Shown: positions 47,795 through 58,700 of the stretch, piece by piece
Position numbering within the stretch: position 1 is the stretch's first letter
Layout of the letters: each line of letters begins with the position of its first letter
DNA from: Kallotenue papyrolyticum
Lineage (GTDB): Bacteria > Chloroflexota > Chloroflexia > Chloroflexales > Kallotenuaceae
Length of the DNA stretch: 64,000 bases
Reading direction: 5' to 3'
Assembly: GCF_000526415.1 (NCBI RefSeq)
Contig: NZ_JAGA01000002.1
Coordinates: 860,001-924,000 of the forward strand
Translations under genes and position numbers: made by a program
Notes under the pieces: generated by a model
What the model was told of the DNA's origin: nothing
Seen by the model: the letters and a program-made list of their open reading frames with translations, nothing else
Databases searched by the model: none

Positions 47795-49146
47795 TAGCCG
47801 ACTCCCACCATCTCCAATCGCTCGCGTCGCCGACGCGCGGCCTGCAGTACTTCGGCCGTGACCTGCTGGGCGAAGCGCACCGATGACTCGCCGTTGGTCA
47901 ACGCCGGGTAGATCTGCGTGGTGTTGGCCAGGTACAGGCCGGCAACGGGACTAACCACCGGCGGAATACGATCCGTCGCGCCGACGGGATGCAGCGGCTC
48001 GACATACCGTTCGCGCCCAACCCTGATCGCTGCGATGTCGTCGTCGCGCAGGTCGGGGAACATTGTGCGGAGATGACGCAGGAACTCCGGAATGAGCTCG
48101 GCGTCGGGCAGGCGTGCGTAGGGACTGTCGGGAGTGACGTACTTTGGTAGATAGACCAGATGGTAACCGCCCATGTTTTCCGCCCCGATCAGGTTGGTGG
48201 TCTCGATCACGCCCGTGAACGGTATGCGTGGATCGGTGATATTGAGCGTGTAGTAGGGCGTCAGTGAGCGACGCAGCACCAGCAGCATACAGACGATGCC
48301 GAGGTATGACTCAAGCTGCGCCCACTGGTGATCGGCGGCGGCGGCTTGTGGTGGCAGGAGTCGTCGCGCCAGCGGCGTTGGCAGCGTCAGAATGACATGA
48401 TCGGTGGCGATCTCTGTGCCATCTATGCGCAGCCCGACGACTTCGCCGCCGGCCACAGCTACGTGTTCGACCGTCGCGCTGCAGCGAACTTGACCTCCGG
48501 CGGCTGCGATCGCCGCGACCAGCCGCTCGACCAGGGTCATGTAGCCGCCGCGTAAGGAGACCATCTGCTCCTTGCTCCGCCGATCGCGCGTGTCGGTCAT
48601 GCGCACGAGTCGCGACCAGATATAGGTCGCCGGTACGTCGTCGAAGCTGCTATCGAACTTGGCGCGCAGCAGCGGCGCCCAGATGGCGCGTGTTGTGCGC
48701 CGGCCGCTGAGCGACTCGAGCCAGCGTTCGACCGGAACCTGCTCCAGCGCGCGCCAGTCTCGAATGCGCCGGCAGTGCACGATCGTGAGGGCGAGTCGGA
48801 GGCGGTCGATCAGGCCGAGCGGCGGGAACGATAGAAACTCTAGCGGTGTGGACATGCCGTAGCAGCGGCCATCGTGGAAGAAGCCCATCTTGGTCGTCAC
48901 GAGCCGCTGCTCGTCCTCGCCGATGCCGAGATCGGCGAAGAGTCGCATCAATTCCCGGTCGGAATTAAGGATCGCGTGGTAGTAGCGATCGCACGCGATG
49001 CCAAGCTCAGGCAAGGGGATGCGGCCCATCAAGCCGCCGGGCGTCGGCGCGCGCTCCCAGATGCGCACGCGCCGGCCGGCGCGCGCGAGCCGGTAGCCGA
49101 TGCTAAGCCCTAGAATGCCACCGCCAACGATATCGATGTGTGTCAT
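47794..49146 (-). CDS. FAD-dependent amine-oxidase/protoporphyrinogen-oxidase-like enzyme
   Basis: A 450-residue flavoprotein. The dinucleotide-binding motif is HIDIVGGGILGLSIGYRLAR, followed by WERAPTPGGLMGRIPLPELG. The middle has the substrate domain (KFDSSFDDVPATYIWSRLVR). It ends LYLANTTQIYPALTNGESSV as in protoporphyrinogen-oxidase-like and UDP-galactopyranose-mutase-like proteins. Such genes recur in polysaccharide clusters without a known reaction. ATG 49146 has GGAGCG; the longer frame is not supported. Confidence 0.8.
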   Translation of the reverse strand: MTHIDIVGGGILGLSIGYRLARAGRRVRIWERAPTPGGLMGRIPLPELGIACDRYYHAILNSDRELMRLFADLGIGEDEQRLVTTKMGFFHDGRCYGMSTPLEFLSFPPLGLIDRLRLALTIVHCRRIRDWRALEQVPVERWLESLSGRRTTRAIWAPLLRAKFDSSFDDVPATYIWSRLVRMTDTRDRRSKEQMVSLRGGYMTLVERLVAAIAAAGGQVRCSATVEHVAVAGGEVVGLRIDGTEIATDHVILTLPTPLARRLLPPQAAAADHQWAQLESYLGIVCMLLVLRRSLTPYYTLNITDPRIPFTGVIETTNLIGAENMGGYHLVYLPKYVTPDSPYARLPDAELIPEFLRHLRTMFPDLRDDDIAAIRVGRERYVEPLHPVGATDRIPPVVSPVAGLYLANTTQIYPALTNGESSVRFAQQVTAEVLQAARRRRERLEMVGVG

Positions 49147-49208
49147 CAATCGCTCCGTTTCGGTGAGATCGGCAGACCCCAACGCTGTGCTCTGATCCTC
49201 TCCCCCTA

Positions 49209-49577
49209 TCATGCGCTGCGCGCTACCAGCACGACGCCGATGCAGATGATCAGCGCGCCAAGCAGCCGCAGTGGCGGAATATGCTCGCGAAAGAGCGCCC
49301 AGGCGACGATCATCAACAAAACATAGGACAAACTGGCGAAGGGGTACAGATAGCTGAGCTGTGTGCGCGACATGGCCACCAGCCAGAAGAATGTGCCGCT
49401 GACATACAACAGCAGGCCGCCAATAACGTAGGGCGAGACGGCGAGGCGCAGCAGGATCGTTAGTGGACCGTCACCGCTGATCGACTGTGGACCGAGACGC
49501 GCCATGCCGAGTTTGAGCACCGTCTGGCCGCACACGCCCAGCAGCGTGCTGGCCATGATCAGGCCGATCATGCCCAT
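49209..49577 (-). CDS. half-size EamA/SMR-type transporter
   Basis: A 122-residue protein with four membrane helices: GLIMASTLLGVCGQTVLKLG, SPYVIGGLLLYVSGTFFWLV, LYPFASLSYVLLMIVAWALF and LRLLGALIICIGVVLVARSA. It is one EamA repeat and would act as a dimer, as ArnE/ArnF or SMR proteins do. In this context it may move a lipid-linked sugar across the membrane; that is inference. ATG 49577 follows AAGGAAGG; the longer open frame upstream is out of frame with the preceding epimerase gene. Confidence 0.8.
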   Translation of the reverse strand: MGMIGLIMASTLLGVCGQTVLKLGMARLGPQSISGDGPLTILLRLAVSPYVIGGLLLYVSGTFFWLVAMSRTQLSYLYPFASLSYVLLMIVAWALFREHIPPLRLLGALIICIGVVLVARSA

Positions 49578-49608
49578 CGGGACCTTCCTTCGTGTCAGGG
49601 CGGGCATA

Positions 49609-50742
49609 TCAGGCGCCCGCGGCGAGCGTGTAAGCAGGCGGATGTGCATCGTGTACCTCGTTGCTGCCCAGCCAGGCACAGATTGTATCGACGGCACGCG
49701 CGGCGGCGCCGCGCTCGAGCACACAGACGCGGCGCCGCATCTGTTCGAGCGCTTCGCCGGCGAGGAGCTGCCTGGCCAGCGGCAGAATCGTTTCCGGATG
49801 ATTGCCCAGCAGGATCGCCTTGCCGGACCTGACCAGATAGGTCCATTCGGTCTCGGCGCGCAGCACCAGCAGGGGGACATTCAAGGCTGCCGCTTCTTCC
49901 TGCAGGCCTCCTGAATCGGTCATGACTGCGCGCGCGTGGCGCAACAACTGCAACAGGTCCAGGTAGCCGAGCGGCGGAATGACGCGCACCTGGGGCGCAA
50001 AGGCGAGGCGGTAGGTGCGCATCGCCGCGGCGGTGCGCGGGTGGAGCGGCACCACCAGCGGATGGGCGCCGGCCAGCTCGTTGAGCGCAGCGATCAGGCC
50101 GGGGAGCACCTCCGCTGTGGTGTTTTCGGCGCGATGGATCGTGCAAAGCAGGTAGCCGCGTGAGGATAGGCGCAGTCTGTCGAGGATCGGTGAGCGATTG
50201 GCGAAGCGTACACTGCGCAGACAGGCATCGATCGCCGTCGAACCGACCAGCACGGCACGCTGTTCGCATCCTTCGGCGCGCAGGTTGTCCAGCGCGTGCT
50301 GGTCGGCGACCAGCAGCAGCTCGGCGCAGTGATCGACCAGCACGCGATTGAGTTCTTCAGGCATGCGCCGGTTGAACGAACGGCATCCGGCTTCCAGATG
50401 GATGACCGGTATGCCCAGCTTGCCGGCGGCCAGCGCGCCTGCCAGCGTGCTGTTGGTGTCGCCCTGCACCAGCACCGCATCCGGCTGGACTTCGTTCAGG
50501 ATCGCCTCAAGCGCGATGAGCATGCCTGCTGTTTGGGTGGCGTGGCTGCCCGAACCTACATCCAGGCGGTAATCAGGCGCGCGTAGTCCTAGTTCCTCGA
50601 AGAAGATGCGGTCGAGCGCATCGTCGTAGTGCTGGCCGGTATGCACCAGCACATGCGTGAGGCGAGCCTCCAGCAAGGGCACGAGCGGTGAGAGTTTGAT
50701 GATCTCGGGACGAGTTCCCAAAACTGTGAGCAGCTTCGTCAT
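49609..50742 (-). CDS. UDP-GlcNAc-type 2-epimerase (WecB/WbpI/WlbD family)
   Basis: A 377-residue GT-B-fold epimerase. KLLTVLGTRPEIIKLSPLVP, LVHTGQHYDDALDRIFFEEL, QGDTNSTLAGALAAGKLG, IHLEAGCRSFNRRMPEELNR and VMTDSGGLQEEAAALNVPLL are diagnostic. The segment EAGCRSFNRRMPEE is as I recall it in the WbpI/WlbD branch acting on UDP-2,3-diacetamido sugars, which fits the neighbouring pathway genes. It overlaps the GT2 gene by 4 nt. Confidence 0.9.
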   Translation of the reverse strand: MTKLLTVLGTRPEIIKLSPLVPLLEARLTHVLVHTGQHYDDALDRIFFEELGLRAPDYRLDVGSGSHATQTAGMLIALEAILNEVQPDAVLVQGDTNSTLAGALAAGKLGIPVIHLEAGCRSFNRRMPEELNRVLVDHCAELLLVADQHALDNLRAEGCEQRAVLVGSTAIDACLRSVRFANRSPILDRLRLSSRGYLLCTIHRAENTTAEVLPGLIAALNELAGAHPLVVPLHPRTAAAMRTYRLAFAPQVRVIPPLGYLDLLQLLRHARAVMTDSGGLQEEAAALNVPLLVLRAETEWTYLVRSGKAILLGNHPETILPLARQLLAGEALEQMRRRVCVLERGAAARAVDTICAWLGSNEVHDAHPPAYTLAAGA

Positions 50743-51506
50743 AGTGCTTTCCGATCGGCGCGGGGACGAGGTGCGATCAGGCGTGTGATGAGCAGGCTGG
50801 CCATGTAGCGCAGGTGTGCGCCGGTGATGCGCGCCACCCTGGCTTTGGATTGGCCGTAGCGCCGTACATGCAGCACCGTCGCATACTCCGCGACGCTGTA
50901 GCCGCTGAGGAGCGCCTCGGCAAGCAGTTGGGCCACCGCCAGAAAGCCATCCGAACGCACCGGCACCTGCTCCAGCACCTCACGGCGGTAGGCGCGAAAC
51001 AACGCGGTATAGGTATGCACCTGTCCGCCAACGATCAGCCGATAGAGGACGGATGCGCCGCGGCTCAGCACCAGGCGGTAGGCAGGGACGTTCATGACGC
51101 CGCCGCGCGGATGGTAGGGCGAGGCCGTCACAATGTCGACCGTTGGTGCGCGCATGGCCAGCAGCGCCGGGATTTCGTCGAAGCGGTAGGTGCCGTCGGC
51201 ATCGGTGGTGACGATCCACGCGCCCCGCGCCACAGCAATCCCGCTCCGCAGGGCCGCGCCGATGCCCCGGTTGTATGCGTGGGTTACGACCACGGTATCG
51301 CGATCATGCGCTGCAAGTCGGGCCAGGCGCTGGGGCGTGTCGTCGCGGCTGCCATCGTCGACCAGAATCAGTTCGACGCGTGCGCGCCGGCGCAGTTCGG
51401 CGATGATCGGCAGCAGCGCGGATTCAAGCTGCCCAAGGCTTTCACCCTCGTTGTAGCAGGGGATCACGATCGAGAGATCGAAGCCGGCGTTCGGTGGGGG
51501 GGTCAT
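50739..51506 (-). CDS. family 2 glycosyltransferase
   Basis: A 255-residue GT2 with the N-terminal FDLSIVIPCYNEGESLGQLE, LILVDDGSRDDTPQRLARLA and the metal-binding TTDADGTYRFDEIPAL. It resembles dolichol-phosphate-mannose-synthase-like enzymes but has no C-terminal membrane helix pair. It transfers a sugar from a nucleotide donor to a lipid or glycan acceptor on the cytosolic face. Overlaps neighbours on both sides by 4 nt. Confidence 0.88.
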   Translation of the reverse strand: MTPPPNAGFDLSIVIPCYNEGESLGQLESALLPIIAELRRRARVELILVDDGSRDDTPQRLARLAAHDRDTVVVTHAYNRGIGAALRSGIAVARGAWIVTTDADGTYRFDEIPALLAMRAPTVDIVTASPYHPRGGVMNVPAYRLVLSRGASVLYRLIVGGQVHTYTALFRAYRREVLEQVPVRSDGFLAVAQLLAEALLSGYSVAEYATVLHVRRYGQSKARVARITGAHLRYMASLLITRLIAPRPRADRKAL

Positions 51507-52534
51507 ACCACCTCCTGGACGCGACTGCGACGGATTCCAACCGGTGCGTCGATCGGAAGCATGGTCGGTGATGGCGTGTTTTCAGCCAGTTGCTTGATCG
51601 TGTGCGCCAGGCGCAGCGCGGCGAGGCCCTGCTGCGTGCCGACCAATGGCGCGCTCCGCTGGGCGACCGCAGCCACAAAATGCTTCAATTCCATCAACAA
51701 GGGTTCGTTGGCGGGCACAACAATACGCTCGATCAGGCTTTCCTGGCGGTATTTGACGCTGGTTGGTCCTTGGAGGTATTGGGGAATGGTGCGATGGTGA
51801 ATCGCGATTGATTTGGACAGCAGATCGGCTTCGATGTAGGCGTTGGTGGCGACAACGCTGATATCGCGGATCTTCTGCTCGGTGATGCGCGAGGCCAGTA
51901 GCGTCACCATGGGACCATCGCGGAACGAGAGCATGGCAACGACGTGATCGAGCCCTTGGTCGTGGAGGGTGCGGCCGACGGCATAGATCTCGTCGGGCCA
52001 TGCGCCGCCGAGATGCAGTGCCAGGTCCAGATCGTGGATCATGAGATCGCAGACCACATCCACATCCGTCGCGCTCGACTGGTAGGGGCTGAGCCGGCGC
52101 ATGGTGATCGCCAGCGGTCGCATATCGGCCAGGATATGGGTCAGTTCGATATAGGCGGGATTGAAGCGCTCGATGTGGCCGACCTGGACCAGACAGCCGC
52201 TCTGTTCGGCGGCGACCATGATGGTTTCGGCTTCGGCTGGCGTGGCGGCGATGGGTTTCTCGATCAGCACATGCACGCCTCGTTCGAGCGCGGCGACGGC
52301 GATCGCAGCGTGTGAGGGTGTGGGCGTGGCGATGCTCACCGCTTCGACCTGCGCCAACAGATCATCGAGCAGGCTGAAAAAGCGCGTGCCATAGCGGCGG
52401 GCAATCGGGAGCGCGCGGTCGCGCTCCAGGTCGTGAACGCCAACCAGCTCGACATCCGCCATGCCGGCATACACGCGGCAGTGACGTTCGCCCATGATGC
52501 CCGTGCCGATCACCCCGACAGGTGTTTTGGACAT
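51503..52534 (-). CDS. Gfo/Idh/MocA-family sugar-nucleotide 3-dehydrogenase
   Basis: A 343-residue NAD-dependent oxidoreductase. Rossmann start PVGVIGTGIMGERHCRVYAG, the EKP motif in VHVLIEKPIAATPAEAETIM, and VGHIERFNPAYIEL. The segment VGHxERFNP is shared, as I recall, with GnnA-type UDP-GlcNAc 3-dehydrogenases; the alternative is WlbA/WbpB acting on UDP-GlcNAcA. No UDP-GlcNAc 6-dehydrogenase (WbpA) is in the window, which slightly favours GnnA-like activity. ATG 52534 has GGGAGAG. It is preceded by a 227-nt gap that holds the repeated 48-bp element. Confidence 0.82.
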   Translation of the reverse strand: MSKTPVGVIGTGIMGERHCRVYAGMADVELVGVHDLERDRALPIARRYGTRFFSLLDDLLAQVEAVSIATPTPSHAAIAVAALERGVHVLIEKPIAATPAEAETIMVAAEQSGCLVQVGHIERFNPAYIELTHILADMRPLAITMRRLSPYQSSATDVDVVCDLMIHDLDLALHLGGAWPDEIYAVGRTLHDQGLDHVVAMLSFRDGPMVTLLASRITEQKIRDISVVATNAYIEADLLSKSIAIHHRTIPQYLQGPTSVKYRQESLIERIVVPANEPLLMELKHFVAAVAQRSAPLVGTQQGLAALRLAHTIKQLAENTPSPTMLPIDAPVGIRRSRVQEVV

Positions 52535-52717
52535 ACCGCTCTCCCTGTTGCTGCATGCGTCGCCGTGTGGCGTGCGGCAGCGACACAAGCCGGCCTGGCT
52601 GCAGCGGGATGCGCAGCGCGTGCTCCAGACGCTGGTGGTCGGTGCCTGCCGCGCGGTAGCCGCTGCAGGAACGATCGGCGGTGGAACAGCCGATCGCTCA
52701 TTATGGTAGCGATCGGC

Positions 52718-52765
52718 CCTTTCAAACTGCTTGCTAATCCCCCGCTGATCTAGCTATTTGCTACC
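52718..52765 (-). repeat. 48-bp conserved element, copy 1
   Basis: Aligns without gaps to 61345-61392, about 34 of 48 positions identical. On the plus strand it contains TTTCAAAC, TTGCTAA and TTTGCTA boxes at the same spacing as copy 2 (11 and 27 nt). It begins within the stop codon of the giant gene (minus strand) and lies upstream of the dehydrogenase gene. Confidence 0.75.
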
Positions 52766-55700
52766 GTGGTTCATGGGTTTGGGGAACGGGGTTGGATAGC
52801 GCCACGACGCGGCCGGCAGCATCCCACGCCTCGATCCAGAAGGTGGTGTTCGTGTCTGCCGCCACGTCGACGCGGTACTCGCTGTTGCCGGCCCGTTCCT
52901 GATCAACACGGCGTTCATGAAGGGTTGTGACTCGCTGCGCGCCGCTGACGGCACGCACAGCGTAGCGCCGGATCGTGCTTCGCTCCGGTCCGCGCCAGCG
53001 CAGCACCCATGCGCCGTTATGGAGATCGGCCTGCAGTTGGACACGCGCTGTTGGCTCGGAGTTGCCGCCCGCGGAGCTGCTGATCGTCGGAAGGTGGATG
53101 ATGAACGAATCATTGGTCAGCTCGGTTGATAACGTACTGTTCGTGGGAGCGCCGCCCGCACTGCCGGTGTTGGCAAGGCTCATCGACTCAAGGCCCGGGC
53201 TGATCGCCGGATCACCGGAAGTCAACTCGACGCGGTATTGCAGGTACTGTCCTGGCGGACTGGTGATCGTCGCGCCGTTTGAGGCAACCGGCTCTGACCA
53301 CGCGCTCCAGCTTACGCCATCCGGCGCGGTGCGTGTGCGGATCGTCAGTCCAGTACCGGCCGGCACGCTTGCGTTCCAACTGACCGTACTCCAGGTAGCA
53401 CCCATGCCGGCGTTCAGGACGCAGCTTTCAAAGCTGCCGCTCGCGGTGTAGGGTGGATGCATCCAGATGGAATCTACCTGCAACTCAGGCGCTCCGGTCC
53501 CACCGTTGTGCGACTGATAGACGTGCATGGCCGGCAGCGAGGCGAGGGTATGCGTGGCGACGAGCGTGCCGTCGATGCGGTAGCGCACCTCCGTGCCGAC
53601 GCGCTCGATGCGGTAGCTGTGGAAGCCGGTGGGCAGCGGCCCGAGGTCGGTGCGCTGCTCGCCGCTGCCGAGGTTGGAGCGGGCGTAGAGATTGGTGCTG
53701 CCATTGAAGGTCGAGAAGAGCAGGTATTGGTCGCCGGCAAAGTCGAGGCTGCCCCAGCCGACGTGCTGCCAGGGGGCGGCGCCGAACTGGACGCGCGCCT
53801 CGAGGGTGGTGACGGCCTGGGGAGCGCTGGAGCGCACATAGGCGCCGCTGGCGCCGCTGAGGCTGAGGATGCCGTTCGTGAGACTGGGGGTGAAGCTGCC
53901 GCCGCTCCAGGTGCCCCAGCTCCACCGCGTCGCGTCAAGCGTGCTCGCGCTGTACTCGTCGCCGAGCGTGCCTCTGAGGCGCAGATCGCCGTCGGTTGTG
54001 GAGGCGACCATCAGCGTTGAGTCAAGCGAGCATGCCGTGAAATCGGCGACGGTCGTGTGAGTCACGCTACCGCCGGCAGGTACAGGCGTCGGCGTTGGCG
54101 GCGCGGGCGTGGGTGTCGGCGTTGGCGGTGCGGGCGTGGGTGTCGGCGTTGGCGGCGCGGGTGTGGGTGTCGGCGTTGGCGGTGCGGGCGTGGGTGTCGG
54201 CGTCGGGGTTGCGGTCGCAACCGGTGTTGCCGTTGGCGTTGGTGTGCTGGTTGGGCCGAGGGTCTGCGTTGGCGTATTGGTCGGCGTAGTTGTCGGCGTT
54301 GTAGCCGGGCTGTAGCTGATCGTGACTGAGTCAACGACCGGACTCAACGCGGCGTCGGATGTTGCTAGTTCCAGCCGATACTGGAGATAGCGCTGATCCG
54401 GACTGGTGATCGCGCCGCCGCTGGTGGCGATCGGCGCGGACCACGCGCTCCAGGTCGTGCCGTCGGCGGACGTACGCGTGCGCGCCCGCAGGCTTGTGGC
54501 GGCAGCTACGTTGGCGTTCCAGCTCAACGAACTCCACACCACGCCGCTGCCGCCGTCGATCGTACAGCTCTCATATGCGCCGTTTGCGACGTAGGGTGGA
54601 TACACCCAGAGGCGATCGATATCGAGCTGCGCCCCTGCCCCACCGTTGTGCGACTGATAGACGTGCATGGCCGGCAGCGAGGCGAGGGTATGCGTGGCGA
54701 CGAGCGTGCCGTCGATGCGGTAGCGCACCTCCGTGCCGACGCGCTCGATGCGGTAGCTGTGGAAGCCGGTGGGCAGCGGCCCGAGGTCGGTGCGCTGCTC
54801 GCCGCTGCCGAGGTTGGAGCGGGCGTAGAGATTGGTGCTGCCATTGAAGGTCGAGAAGAGCAGGTATTGGTCGCCGGCAAAGTCGAGGCTGCCCCAGCCG
54901 ACGTGCTGCCAGGGGGCGGCGCCGAACTGGACGCGCGCCTCGAGGGTGGTGACGGCCTGGGGAGCGCTGGAGCGCACATAGGCGCCGCTGGCGCCGCTGA
55001 GGCTGAGGATGCCGTTCGTGAGACTGGGGGTGAAGCTGCCGCCGCTCCAGGTGCCCCAGCTCCACCGCGTCGCGTCAAGCGTGCTCGCGCTGTACTCGTC
55101 GCCGAGCGTGCCGGCCAGCCGGATCTCGCCATCGCCGATGTTGGAGAGAATCGTTCCATTCCACGTCGCGCATGTTCCGAAGTCGGCGGCGGTTGTGTAT
55201 GTCACCGCGGTCGTGCCTGCCGGCTTTGGCGTCGGCGTTACTGTTGGTGTCGGGGTGTTCGTGGGCGCCACGGTACTCGTCGGCGTGGGTGTGGGCATCG
55301 GCGTTGCGGTCGCCGTCGGCGCTGCCGTTGGGGCCTGCGTCTGCGTCGGCATGGGTGTAGCCGTCGGAGTCACGCCGGTCGCGCCGGTGAGGTCGATACT
55401 GCCCTGCTCCAGCACCTCGCGGGTGTCGAAGGTCTGCACCAGCAACAGCGTCGGGTTGGTTGGAAGTGTCGCAAGGTTGAAGCGCACGGTTTTCGGCCCG
55501 GCGGGAACCGCCGTCGACAGCCGGATCAGCAGCGCGGCGCGTGTCGTGCGGAACGCGCTTGCATCGCTGATCGCGGCGCGATCGACGCTAAACGTCGCGC
55601 CTGATCCGAAGCCGGTCAGCGCTCCGACAGTGATCTCGGACGCGGCGATATTTGGCGGCAAGGTGAGCAGGACGCTGCCGCCGGCCGGAATCTGCTGGGT

Positions 55701-58700
55701 GGTGGTAAAGGAAACGGCGTACTGGTTGCCGGCGCGCTGGACGCTCAGATCGTTGAGCGGCGCGCCAAAGACGGCGCTTGCGTATCCGATCCGCTGCGCG
55801 TCGGGCTGCGTGCTGACCGAGTACCACATGCGGTAGGTCAGCCCATCCTTGACGAAATCGGAGGCCCAGACGTTATCGGGGGTGAAGACGCCGGGATCAT
55901 CGCTGCCGCGCCAGACCGGCACATTCGGTGTGGGACGCGCCCAGTTGACGCCGTTGGTTGAGGTGAGATGGCCCAGGCTGAAGGTGCCGTTGAAATCTTT
56001 GGCCTCGTACCACATGCGGTAGAGTGCGCCGTCCTTGAGCACCATCGGCACGCCGACTGAAGCTTCGTCGAAGTTGCCGAAGACCGCGCGATCAACGACC
56101 GATCCGCCTGCACCGCTACCGGCGACGCGCGTCCAGTTCACGCCATTGGCAGATGTGGCGTAGCCGATGCGGAAGATATAGCCGCTCTCGTTGTTGACGC
56201 CCTCGTACCACATGCGGTAGCAGGTCGAACCATTGGCGATGCCGGGGCAGGGCGCGGCGGCGGAGGCGCGATCCTTGATCACGTAGGGCGTGTTGACGGC
56301 GTCGCGATCGAACGTGCCGTTCACCCCGGAGGCGCGCAAAACCGCGCTGCCAGCCAGTGGTCCTGTTCGGCGCGTCCATTGCCGCCCATCGGTTGAGGTA
56401 GCGTAGCCGATGCCCCCAATATATGTGCCGTCGTAGCCGACGTACCACATCTTGAAGGTGCTGCCGTCCTTCATCACGGTGAGGTAGCCCACGCCCTGGC
56501 TGTCGAAGCGGTTCGCAGGGCCGGCGCTCAGCACGCTACCGCCGGCCTGCGTCCCCGGCACGCGCGTCCACTGGCGGCCGTCCGGCGAGACGGCGTAGCC
56601 AATCCGCGATGTACCGTTGGCGTCATTACCGACATACCACATGCGGTAGCAGGTGGAGCCGTCCGCGATGCCGGGGCAGGGCGCGCCCGTGCTGGCGACA
56701 TCCTTCAGGATCGATGGGGCATAGATCTGTTGTGTGTCGAACGTTGTGCCGGCGCCGCCGCACCCCGTTCCGCCGAGCGCCAGCACCGCTCCCGCCAGCG
56801 ATGAGTCGCACGCGCCGGGAATATGGGTCCACGGCTGGCGATTGGCCGCGTTGTCCGGCGGCACGATCGCGGTTGGGGTGGGGGTGGTGGTTGCCGGCGC
56901 CGGCGTATTGGTCGGCCCCTGGGTTGGGGTGGTTGTCGGCGTCGGCGTATTGGTTGGTCTCGGCGTATTGGTCGGCGGCGCGCTCGTGTTGGTTGGCGTC
57001 GGGGTATTGGGCTGCGCGCCATAGCCAACATGGAATGTGTGGTTGCCGGCCGTCACCTTGATATGCGCGAAGTCGCGACCATGGACGTTGAACACAGTGT
57101 AAGGCGCGGGCGCGCCGTCCACCAGCGCCGAAGTGAAGCTGCGCCCGTCGAAGGTGAGCGGCAGCAGGATGCTCAGCGGATCGCTGTTGCCGGCGGCGGC
57201 GAGGCTGAAACTGAACTGGCCGGTCGCGCTGTTCCAGGTGACATTCTGGAAGTTGGCGTCGTGGCGCGTCTCGGTGAACCTGAGCCAGCGCTCGGCGGTC
57301 CACATCGGGATGTTCAGGCTCCGTGCATAATCCATGGTGCCTTCGGCCCAGGGCTGCACTTCGCCAAAGCCATAGTAATCGATGTGGAACTGGGTCATGA
57401 TCGCCGAGTGACCGCCGGCCTGGCTTTCGTCGATCAACTGGCGCGATACGGCCAGCGCCTGTTGCGTCGTGAGCCGCTCGGAATTTTCGCTCACCAGCAG
57501 CTGCTCGTCGATCAACGCCGTTACTTGCTGATACACGTTGACCAGCGCGCCGTTCCCGTCGATGAACTTCATCGGCAGGCCGCTGCCGTTGATGTAGCCG
57601 TGCGCCTGCGATCCATCGGGATAGCTCACGGACGGCCCCCAGGTGTAGAACGAGGTATCAAGGCCGATGTTGTAGTTGGCAGCGACTTTGGCAGCGTCCA
57701 CCCAGCCCTGCCACTCGACCTGATGGTTGCGCGTCGTGCGGCTGGGCGTGCCGTACTTGCTCACGAAATCGTTGTAGTTACGCTGGTAGGCGGCATCGAG
57801 CGACAGGCCGTCGGCAGCGCCATAGGGATGCAGGCCGAACTCATGGCCGCGCGCGCGCCAGGTGTTTATCTCGGTCGCCGTCGGATATTGTCCCCAACGC
57901 GGAAGGTAGATCGAGATCCGGCCGCCGCGCGCTTCGACACTGTTGATCACACGCGGGAAATATTCCTGCGGGTTGCCGTGGGCATCGCCGGTCAGAATCA
58001 TCTGGGTGCGGTTGGTGTCGGCGAAGTACCAGAGCTGCGGCAGTGGCGTGTGCGTTGCCAGCAGATCCCTGATCACACGACTCAGGAGCCGCATCTGAAA
58101 GTCGGCGTGCGGGATCGGTACGCGATCTTTGTCGATCGCGTTGTAAAACACGTCGTTGGTGCGCAGCGGCGCTAGGCCGTCGCGATCGACGCCGGCATTG
58201 CCGGGGTTGCCCTGACGGCTATACACGACGCTACGCGCCAGGTCAAAGGTCCAGGTGGCGGTATTGCCGCGCCGGATCACGGCCGGAAAGGCCGTGGCCG
58301 TGGTGCGGGTGCTGTAGAGCGTGGCGATCGTTTCCGCGCCGCTGGCCACGTTATAATGCGTCGCCGCGCCGTACAGCGGCAGTGTCGTATCCGGAAGGCC
58401 CGCGCCGCTGGCGTGCGCCGTGTTGATCCGGAGATAGCCGTCGGTGGTGCTGGACCCCGCGGGGGTGATGCCCAGCGTGGCGTTGAGGCGTCCATCTGGG
58501 CGCATGGCGATCAAACGACCGCCGCCCGCGACGTATGCGTCAAGCAGCGACGCCTGCTCGTTGGTCAGCGGCGTTTCGCTCAAGAGGACAAGCCGGGCGT
58601 TGGAGAGCGACGTGCTGGTGATCGTGGATAGCTCGGCAATATCAAAGGCGTTGAGTCCTTCCGCGCGCAAAATCTCACCGAGATAGCGCCCAAATGGGTT

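Noticed and set aside
54091-54198. CRISPR-like regular repeat
   Set aside because: Units are directly abutting, have no spacers, and encode an in-frame PPTPTPTPA linker.
56823-58175. 450-codon plus-strand frame opposite the giant gene
   Set aside because: Antisense shadow of a gene with signal peptide, domains and an upstream overlap; composition is rich in Arg, His and Gly as expected of a shadow.
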